Source of the DNA: JAGUXG01 sp043798435
GTDB lineage: Bacteria; UBA9089; UBA9088; JAGUXG01
Assembly (NCBI GenBank): GCA_043798435.1
Contig: JAZDOR010000063.1
Span: 1 to 13,998, forward strand
DNA: 13,998 nucleotides
Direction: 5' to 3'
Made by a program: the position numbers and the translations under genes. Positions 6,164 through 11,708 of this stretch are shown in pieces; position 1 is the stretch's first letter; each line of letters begins with the position of its first letter. Below the pieces are notes generated by a model, which searched no databases, was not told the DNA's origin, and was given only the letters and a program-made list of their open reading frames with translations.

Positions 6164-8452
6164 GTGGTTTATAAAATGAACAGAATAACCCCTATAAGTG
6201 AGTTAAATAATAGTGAGCTGAAGGCAGAGCTTGATAGGCTCGCCATCTCCTTGAGCTGTGATGAGGCAAGGAAGATTACTGAGCTTATTGGCAGGGACCC
6301 CACAGTTGTTGAGCTTTATATCTTTAATGCTGAGTGGAGTGAGCACTGCTCTTATAAGAGTAGCAGGAGGTTTCTGAGGCTTCTTCCAAAGGAGGCGCCG
6401 CAGGTTGTCAGTACTAATGAAGATGCTGGAATTATCAAGCTATGTGAGATAGATGGAGAGAGCTGGTGTCTTGTTGTAGCCCATGAGTCCCATAATCACC
6501 CTTCTCAGCTCCTGCCTTATGAAGGTGCAGCCACAGGTGTCGGTGGGATTGTGCGGGATGTTGACTGTATGGGTGCGGATACAATCGGTGTCTGTGACTC
6601 ATTAAGATTTGGCTCTATCACAGGTCAAAATAAGAATCAGACAAGATGGGTAGCCTCCGGTGTGGTTGAGGGCGTTGGAGGGTATGGGAATGCCCTTGGT
6701 GTTCCTAATCTTGGAGGGGACATCTATTTCTCTAAAGTGTTTGATGAGAACTGCTTAGTCAATGTTGTTGCCTTAGGCATAGTCAAAGAAAATGAGATAA
6801 TCCACTCACGAATTCCAGAGGAGGCAAGGAGCATCCCTTACTCTATTATCCTTGTGGGGAAGCCTACAGACTACTCTGGATTTGGGGGTGCATCCTTTGC
6901 CTCAGAGATACTGGATGAAGAGAGAGAAAGAAAGGGTGCGGTTCAGGTTCCAGACCCATTTCTCAAGAATGTCCTGGCGATGAAAAAGGCAAATAAGGCT
7001 GTCTTTAACTTGGCCCGGGAAAAAGGGGTTACAATAGGAATGAAAGACTTGGGTGGAGGAGGTCTCTGTTGCGGGACATCTGAGATAGCCTCAGCAGGTG
7101 GCTTTGGAGTAGAGATTGATTTATCATCTGTCCCTCAGATAGAAGGGCTGCCACCAGAGGTGCTCACCTGCTCTGAGACCCAGGAGAGATATATCCTTGC
7201 TGTTCCAGATGAGATTATTCCAGATATCTTGAAAATATATAACGAAGACTGGGAGCTTTCTCATATATTTGAGGGTGCCAGGGCATCTCGTATTGGGAAG
7301 CCAAGGTTAGATGTGATGTATCTGCTAAAGCACAAGGGAGAGGTTGTCTGCAATCTGCCAGTAGAAATGGTCACCTCTGGAATATCCTACAGTCGGGAAG
7401 AAAAGCCAATAGTCTGCGATTATTCCGAACCAGAGTTTGAGATGCCAGATTTAGAAGAGGCGATATACAAGGTCATCTCCCATCCGAATGTTGCCAGCAA
7501 AGAGCCTATATTCTCATCTTATGATATGGAGGTTCAGGGAAAGACCGTGATACGAGCAGGTGCAGCAGATGCCTCTTTGATTGCACCGTTGATAGATAAA
7601 GGCTCTGCTGTTGGTGTGGCTGTATCCTGCGATGGAAACCCGTTTTATGGCAGGATTGATCCGTATTGGGCGGCAGTCAATGCTGTCTATGAGTCTTGTC
7701 GCAATGTCGCTTCAATTGGAGCAACACCAGCTTGCCTCACTGACTGCCTGAACTATGGAAACCCAGAGAAGCCTGAGGCCTTTTATCAGTTTGCTGAGGG
7801 TGTCAGGGGAATAGCCTTTGCCTGCAAAGAGCTTGGACTTCCTGTTGTCTCTGGAAATGTGAGCCTCTATAATGAGTCTGCCAAAGGAAGAGCCATAGAC
7901 CCTTCGCCTGTCATCGCTTGCTTTGGTGTGATGAAGGACTTTACCAGAGCAGTAACAATGGAGCTAAAAGGAGTTGGAAACTATCTGTATCTCATTGGAG
8001 ACAGAAAGGATGAGCTTGGAGGCTCTGTCTATTACCAGACCTTAGGCTTTGTTGGAAGGAATATCCCTGAGCCAGACCTGAAGAAAAGCAGGAAAAATGT
8101 TTACAAGATAATAGACTTAATCTTAGAAGGGGTGATTCTCTCCTGCCACGATATATCAGATGGAGGAATGATAACAGCCATCATTGAAATGGCGACAAAA
8201 GGAAATCTTGGGGTGGAACTTATGATAACCTCAAATATCAGGCTTGATAAATTCTTGTTCAGCGAAACAGGAGGCTTTATCTTAGAGATAAGACCAGAGG
8301 ATAGCAAAAGGATTGAAGAGGAACTGGATGAAGTTTGTCTTGTCGGAAAAGTTATAGAAAAGCCCAGCCTTCTGATAGAATCTATCAGAGAAATCCCCCT
8401 GAAGCTCCTGAAGGATAGATATGAAAATAGCCTGAAAGAACTCTTGGTTTAG
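6164..8452 (+). CDS. purL: Phosphoribosylformylglycinamidine synthase subunit PurL (small form)
   Basis: It converts FGAR, ATP and ammonia (supplied by glutaminase PurQ, with PurS) to FGAM, the fourth step of purine synthesis, in the cytoplasm. The 762 residues fit the small PurL. Motifs in order: AEWSEHCSYKSS (H61), VVAHESHNHPS (106-114), YEGAATGVGGIVRDV, the ATP/Mg loop GMKDLGGGGLCCGTSEIA, and in the second half SVYYQTLGF and SCHDISDGGM. I see no disruption. GTG 6164 is preferred because AAGGG at 6150-6154 is well spaced for it; the in-frame ATG at 6176 would be 21 nt away. No separate promoter is evident in the 17-nt gap after the toxin gene, so it may be read from the toxin-antitoxin promoter or one inside that pair. 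purS and purQ are not in the window. Confidence 0.97.
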   Translation: MVYKMNRITPISELNNSELKAELDRLAISLSCDEARKITELIGRDPTVVELYIFNAEWSEHCSYKSSRRFLRLLPKEAPQVVSTNEDAGIIKLCEIDGESWCLVVAHESHNHPSQLLPYEGAATGVGGIVRDVDCMGADTIGVCDSLRFGSITGQNKNQTRWVASGVVEGVGGYGNALGVPNLGGDIYFSKVFDENCLVNVVALGIVKENEIIHSRIPEEARSIPYSIILVGKPTDYSGFGGASFASEILDEERERKGAVQVPDPFLKNVLAMKKANKAVFNLAREKGVTIGMKDLGGGGLCCGTSEIASAGGFGVEIDLSSVPQIEGLPPEVLTCSETQERYILAVPDEIIPDILKIYNEDWELSHIFEGARASRIGKPRLDVMYLLKHKGEVVCNLPVEMVTSGISYSREEKPIVCDYSEPEFEMPDLEEAIYKVISHPNVASKEPIFSSYDMEVQGKTVIRAGAADASLIAPLIDKGSAVGVAVSCDGNPFYGRIDPYWAAVNAVYESCRNVASIGATPACLTDCLNYGNPEKPEAFYQFAEGVRGIAFACKELGLPVVSGNVSLYNESAKGRAIDPSPVIACFGVMKDFTRAVTMELKGVGNYLYLIGDRKDELGGSVYYQTLGFVGRNIPEPDLKKSRKNVYKIIDLILEGVILSCHDISDGGMITAIIEMATKGNLGVELMITSNIRLDKFLFSETGGFILEIRPEDSKRIEEELDEVCLVGKVIEKPSLLIESIREIPLKLLKDRYENSLKELLV

Positions 8453-8486
8453 TGTACCGAGAATAAATCAACCCAAGATTAAAAAA

Positions 8487-8544
8487 GGTTCAAGGTTAAT
8501 CTTCTTATTCTCTAACCTTGAACTTTGAACCTCAGAACCATAAA
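8487..8544. repeat. 58-bp intergenic repeat, copy A (purL-aroE gap)
   Basis: It matches 8573-8630 at 55 of 58 positions by eye. It opens with GGTTCAAGGTTAATC and contains ACCTTGAACTTTGAACC, which is inversely complementary to the opening, so each copy can form a hairpin. The two copies are joined by short GGTTCAAGG/GGTTCACGG tandem words. It may act as a transcript end or processing signal for purL. Confidence 0.88.
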
Positions 8545-8572
8545 CGAATCAGGTTCAAGGTTCACGGTTCAA

Positions 8573-8630
8573 GGTTCACGGTTAATCCTCTTATTCTCTG
8601 ACCTTGAACTTTGAACCTCAGAACCATAAA
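8573..8630. repeat. 58-bp intergenic repeat, copy B, abutting the aroE start
   Basis: Second copy of 8487-8544 with three mismatches. It ends one base before the aroE ATG (8632), so the 5' untranslated region of aroE is made of repeat sequence. Similar words (GGTTCAAGGATTCGAGG) recur after aroE at 9488-9505. Confidence 0.88.
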
Positions 8631-8631
8631 T

Positions 8632-9483
8632 ATGAATATAACAGGTAAAACAAAGGTAGTTGGGCTTATGGGCTATCCAGTGAGCCATACCATATCCCCG
8701 GCTATTCATAATTCGGCATTTTCTGCTTTGGGGCTTGATTGGGTATATCTTCCCTTTGAGGTCAAACCAGAGCATCTTAAGAGAGCAATCTTTGGCTTAA
8801 AACCTTTAGGGATAGCTGGGGTGAACATTACCATACCCCATAAGGTGCAGGCTTTAGCTTATATGGATGGACTTTCTGAGGAGGCAGAGCTTATCGGTGC
8901 AATAAATACTGTTGTGGTTAAAGAAGATGGGCTCTTTGGCGACAACACAGATGGAAAAGGATTTATAAGGTCGCTCAAAGAAGCAGGATTTTCCTTAAAA
9001 GAAAAGAGGGTGGCTCTGATTGGCGCGGGTGGCGGCGGAAGGGCAATATCTATCTCTTTAGCCAGGGAGGGTGCAGAAGCAATCTATATATCTGATGCAG
9101 ATAAAGAAAAGAGAGAATCTCTGATAGGCTATATTAAGAACAGGTTTGATATTCTGGTCTCTGAAATGGCTGACCCATCAATTATTAAGGATGTAGACCT
9201 CTTAGTCAATGCCACACCCTGTGGAATGAAAGAAAATGACCCATTGCCAATTGACTCAAGGTTTATTCACCCAGATCTTCTTGTCTATGACCTCATTTAC
9301 AACCCACAAAAGACAAGGCTTTTAGAGGAGGCAGAGAGAAAAGGGGCAAAGACTCTTTCTGGTCTGGCTATGCTCGTCTATCAAGCCGCCCTATCATTTT
9401 CTGCCTGGACAGGTATTATGCCACCCGTCCAAGTAATGATGGATGCGGCAAAATCTGAATTAGAAACTACAAAAAAATTTTGA
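8632..9483 (+). CDS. aroE: Shikimate dehydrogenase
   Basis: It reduces 3-dehydroshikimate to shikimate in chorismate synthesis, in the cytoplasm. The 283 residues (from ATG 8632) are normal for the family. Visible motifs: GYPVSHTISPAIHN (substrate residues T20 and S22), NITIPHK (catalytic K71), AINTV (N92), GDNTDGKG (catalytic D107), the nucleotide loop GAGGGGRA (131-138), VNATPCGM, YDLIYNP and GLAMLVYQAALSF. The residue pattern after the second strand is ISDADKEK (D155) instead of the NRT-type motif usual for NADP, which suggests NAD use; this is inference. A TTG at 8611 is in frame, but it lies in the 58-bp repeat and adds seven residues atypical of the family, so I prefer the ATG. No Shine-Dalgarno is seen upstream of either start. 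aroE follows purL by 179 bp of repeats and may have its own promoter. Confidence 0.96.
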   Translation: MNITGKTKVVGLMGYPVSHTISPAIHNSAFSALGLDWVYLPFEVKPEHLKRAIFGLKPLGIAGVNITIPHKVQALAYMDGLSEEAELIGAINTVVVKEDGLFGDNTDGKGFIRSLKEAGFSLKEKRVALIGAGGGGRAISISLAREGAEAIYISDADKEKRESLIGYIKNRFDILVSEMADPSIIKDVDLLVNATPCGMKENDPLPIDSRFIHPDLLVYDLIYNPQKTRLLEEAERKGAKTLSGLAMLVYQAALSFSAWTGIMPPVQVMMDAAKSELETTKKF

Positions 9484-9699
9484 AATAGGGTTCAAGGATT
9501 CGAGGGGTCAAGTAACATATCCTAATAACTACTCACAAAATTGGGGATTTTTGGCAAGTTTTGTTTAAAAAACCTTGTTATTGCGGGGTTCTTTGTTTGA
9601 AAAGCAAACTTTCTCCCCAAAATTATAAGTAGATATGTAAAGTTATATATTTTTTGCCTTGTGAGTAGCACAAATCTTAAAAAAGTGTGAAAAAAGTGC
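9484..9699. other. Non-coding gap between aroE and the metal-uptake operon
   Basis: AT-rich. It begins with GGTTCAAGGATTCGAGG-type words related to the purL-aroE repeat. TTGGGGA (9541-9547) and TCCCCAA (9612-9618) form a wide inverted repeat, and GTTTG/CAAAC pairs near 9595-9610. No credible gene or classical terminator is seen. A cobalamin riboswitch was looked for and no B12-box-like sequence was found. Confidence 0.5.
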
Positions 9700-9728
9700 T
9701 TGACATTTATTTTACACTGTGTTATAAT
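9700..9728 (+). promoter_or_regulatory. Consensus sigma70-type promoter of the metal-uptake operon
   Basis: TTGACA (9700-9705), a 17-bp spacer (9706-9722) and TATAAT (9723-9728) match the consensus at every position. The predicted start of transcription is near 9735, about 28 bases before the ATG of the barrel gene. A promoter this strong normally needs repression, in line with the overlapping operator. Confidence 0.9.
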
Positions 9729-9745
9729 TATAAAATAAGTAACAC
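9719..9745. promoter_or_regulatory. NikR-like operator: GTGTTAT-N13-GTAACAC
   Basis: An inverted repeat, GTGTTAT (9719-9725) and GTAACAC (9739-9745), separated by 13 bp. It overlaps the -10 and the expected start site. From memory, comparative work proposed GTGTTAC-N13/14-GTAACAC as the NikR site in deltaproteobacteria; this matches at 13 of 14 positions. The place and shape fit a repressor that closes the operon when nickel is plentiful. A nested 12-bp palindrome, TTATAATTATAA, lies at 9722-9733. No nikR gene is in the window. Confidence 0.65.
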
Positions 9746-9762
9746 AAAAGGAGGTGATTTGT

Positions 9763-10449
9763 ATGTTCAAAAAAACTTTAATAACCATGCTTGCGATGCT
9801 ATTTCTTGCCTCACAGAGCTTTGCAGCCAGACCACTTACTACTGATGATGCAGGAACGGTTGATAAAGAAGGGTTTGAGGCAGAGATAGGGTACGATTTT
9901 GCCAAAAATCAGGATGAGAGCCAAAGTCAGTCAATAGGTGTTTCTCTAAAGCGCGGGATAACTGAAAGGTTAGATTTTGGCATTGCTCTACCTTATGAGA
10001 TTGAACCTAACCAAGGATTAGGTGAAGCAGAAGTAGGAGTGAAGTTTTCTCTTTTGAAGGAAAAAAAGAATTCTCCGGCAGTTTCTTTGACTTTCTCTTC
10101 TGAATTGGGAGCCTCAGAATATGCTCTTAATACTATTCTAACCAAAGAGATTGGTCGATTGACCGCCCATCTCAATCTTGGCTACATAGCAACAGGAAAG
10201 GTAGATGAAAAAGGGGTTTCTACTTATTCTGGAGCAATTGAGTTACTGCTGGGTGAGAGATTGGTTATGGTTTCCGAAATTGTTGGCGAAGCTGATGCTG
10301 ATTCTAACACCAAGAATCCATTAGAAGGATTATTGGGTGGAAGATTACAAGTTTCAGAGTCTCTAACTTTTGATTTAGGAATCGGTATTGGTGGTAATGA
10401 CGCCAGTCCAAAGTGGAAAACAATTTTGGGCTTAACTTATGGATTTTGA
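9763..10449 (+). CDS. Outer-membrane beta-barrel protein of the metal-uptake operon (PF13557-like)
   Basis: A 228-residue protein with a signal peptide (MFKKTLITMLAMLFLASQSFA, cleavage likely after residue 21). The mature start ARPLTTDDAGTVDKEGFEAEIGY is typical of the MetA-pathway/transporter-like outer-membrane family. Alternating strands such as LDFGIALPYEI, AVSLTFSSEL, LTAHLNLGYI and LTFDLGIGIG run to the C-terminal Phe (TILGLTYGF), which fits insertion by the BAM machinery. ATG 9763 is chosen because GGAGGTGA at 9750-9757 lies 5 nt upstream; a GTG at 9754 overlaps that site. It is the first gene after the promoter and putative NikR operator, and its stop is 12 nt before cbiM. It could form a small metal-permeable or metal-sensing pore, but that role is inferred only from the operon. 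Confidence 0.75.
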   Translation: MFKKTLITMLAMLFLASQSFAARPLTTDDAGTVDKEGFEAEIGYDFAKNQDESQSQSIGVSLKRGITERLDFGIALPYEIEPNQGLGEAEVGVKFSLLKEKKNSPAVSLTFSSELGASEYALNTILTKEIGRLTAHLNLGYIATGKVDEKGVSTYSGAIELLLGERLVMVSEIVGEADADSNTKNPLEGLLGGRLQVSESLTFDLGIGIGGNDASPKWKTILGLTYGF

Positions 10450-10461
10450 AGGAGGTAAAAA

Positions 10462-11148
10462 ATGCATATACCAGATGGATATTTAGGTCCTACAACCTGT
10501 GGCGTTTTTTATGCGGCGATGTTGCCAATATGGGCGATTGCATCAAGGATTGTTAAGAAAACGCTGAAGGCAAAACAGGTGCCGATGTTAGCTATAGGTG
10601 CGGCATTCAGTTTTGTGATTATGATGTTCAATGTGCCAATACCTGGTGGAACAACCGGGCATGCTGTAGGCGGTGTTCTCGTGGCCATACTTCTTGGGCC
10701 ATGGGCAGCCTGCATTGCCATAACCGTAGCCCTGGTTATTCAGGCACTTTTATTTGGTGATGGAGGCATCACTGCCATAGGTGCTAATTGCTTTAACATG
10801 GCTTTTGTGCTTCCATTTGCCGGATATTATATCTATAAGGCGATTAGTTGCAATGCTCCCAAAGACTCAAATAGAAGAGTGATCGCCGCTGGTATTGCCG
10901 GTTATGTGGCCCTTAATCTTGCCGCAGGACTGACTGGATTTGAGTTCGGCATTCAGCCTCTGCTTCATAAAACAGCAAGCGGGCAACCACTCTACTGCCC
11001 TTATGGATTGAATGTTGCTTTGCCTGTAATGTTGGGGGAGCATCTTTTAATCTTTGGATGGGTGGAGGCGATTGTGACTGGCCTCGTTATAAAATATTTG
11101 CAGAAACAATCGCCGGAACTTCTGTTCGATGGGAGGAAAAACTCATGA
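10462..11148 (+). CDS. cbiM: CbiM/NikM, metal-binding membrane subunit of an ECF-type nickel/cobalt transporter
   Basis: A 228-residue integral inner-membrane protein that captures Ni2+ or Co2+ and, with ATPase and coupling subunits, imports it. The N-terminus MHIPDGYLGP is diagnostic. In the known NikM structure the metal is bound by the amino end of M1, by H2 and by H67; here H67 falls in GGTTGHAVGG. Further family segments are GDGGITAIGANCFNMA and the last helix LPVMLGEHLLIFGWVEAIVTGLV. About six to seven hydrophobic helices are visible. The start is ATG 10462 with GGAGGT at 10451-10456. The stop overlaps the next start as ATGA (11145-11148). The metal is not set by sequence alone; the NikR-like operator favours nickel (nikM). 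CbiQ/NikQ and CbiO/NikO genes are not present here. Confidence 0.95.
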   Translation: MHIPDGYLGPTTCGVFYAAMLPIWAIASRIVKKTLKAKQVPMLAIGAAFSFVIMMFNVPIPGGTTGHAVGGVLVAILLGPWAACIAITVALVIQALLFGDGGITAIGANCFNMAFVLPFAGYYIYKAISCNAPKDSNRRVIAAGIAGYVALNLAAGLTGFEFGIQPLLHKTASGQPLYCPYGLNVALPVMLGEHLLIFGWVEAIVTGLVIKYLQKQSPELLFDGRKNS

Positions 11149-11480
11149 AGATTACTACTAAACTTTGGCTCGGGATGGCCGTATTGATTCTACTTTCTCC
11201 TATTGGGCTTATCTTGCCAGAACATTTTAAGGCAGGCTCGGCCTGGGGCGAATGGGGAGCCGATGAGATGCAAAAACTCGTAGGTTATATCCCACAAGGC
11301 CTCGAAAAGCTCGCCAGTATCTGGAAGGCACCTATGCCAGACTATGCCTTTTCTGGCTGGGAAGAAAAGGGGCTACTATCCTTGAGTTTTGCCTATATAA
11401 TCTCTGCTGTCGTAGGGATTGGTATCATCGTTATTGTGGTGATGTGTATAGGAAAATTATTAGTCAAGAAAGGTGATTAA
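11145..11480 (+). CDS. PDGLE-type small membrane subunit (CbiN/NikN-like)
   Basis: A 111-residue protein with two membrane helices (residues ~7-25, LGMAVLILLSPIGLILP, and ~82-104, IISAVVGIGIIVIVVMCIG) around an extracytoplasmic loop. The loop holds IPQGLEKLASIWKAPMPDYAF, the signature of the PDGLE domain (the PDGLE motif reads PQGLE here). This domain is found fused to or beside CbiM/NikM and replaces CbiN as accessory subunit for metal loading. The start is ATG 11145 with GGGAGG at 11131-11136. The 4-nt overlap with cbiM implies translational coupling. An in-frame start at 11058 would lie inside cbiM with no ribosome site. The last codon and the stop lie inside the 8-bp target duplication of the second MITE. 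Confidence 0.88.
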   Translation: MKITTKLWLGMAVLILLSPIGLILPEHFKAGSAWGEWGADEMQKLVGYIPQGLEKLASIWKAPMPDYAFSGWEEKGLLSLSFAYIISAVVGIGIIVIVVMCIGKLLVKKGD

Positions 11481-11482
11481 TT
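11475..11482. repeat. Target site duplication, left (GATTAATT)
   Basis: Perfect copy of 11655-11662 just outside the GTAA end. It contains the last Asp codon and stop codon of the PDGLE gene. Confidence 0.9.
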
Positions 11483-11654
11483 GTAAGCGTTCAGGTAGTG
11501 TAAGAAAAGGGGATATGGAGATTAAGGAGATAAGGGGATATTATTCTAATTCAACCCTTCTAAAATCTGCTTTTTGATATTTCATCATCTCCCTATCTCT
11601 TGTATCTCCTTATCCCCCTTCTTACACTCTTTGATAGATAGGCTGAACGGTTAC
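11483..11654 (-). mobile_element. MITE, IS66-type ends, copy 2 (172 bp, inverted relative to copy 1)
   Basis: Ends GTAAGCGTTCAG (11483-11494) and CTGAACGGTTAC (11643-11654), flanked by the perfect 8-bp duplication GATTAATT at 11475-11482 and 11655-11662. Its reverse complement aligns with 910-1073: the same asymmetric ends (one arm with the extra CTATCTATCAAAGA segment), the same GTGTAAGAA inner words, and a shared 21-bp core (11534-11554 against 986-1006). It has no open frame. It separates the PDGLE gene from the TonB receptor gene, probably within one operon, and could form a hairpin in the mRNA. Confidence 0.92.
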
Positions 11655-11662
11655 GATTAATT
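11655..11662. repeat. Target site duplication, right (GATTAATT)
   Basis: Perfect copy of 11475-11482 just outside the GTTAC end of MITE copy 2. Confidence 0.9.
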
Positions 11663-11708
11663 TTACTATTTGTAGGCTAAAATCAAGACAAAAAAGGAGG
11701 AAAAGACA

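Noticed and set aside
9484..9762. Possible cobalamin riboswitch before the cbiM-type operon
   Set aside because: No B12-box-like conserved sequence or matching fold was recognised; the promoter-to-start distance is only about 28 bases after the predicted transcript start, too short for that riboswitch.
9522..9905. Minus-strand open frame of 127 codons across the 9484-9762 gap and the start of the barrel gene
   Set aside because: It overlaps the promoter, operator and signal-peptide region of a well-supported gene, has no ribosome site or domain, and has low-complexity AT-rich composition.
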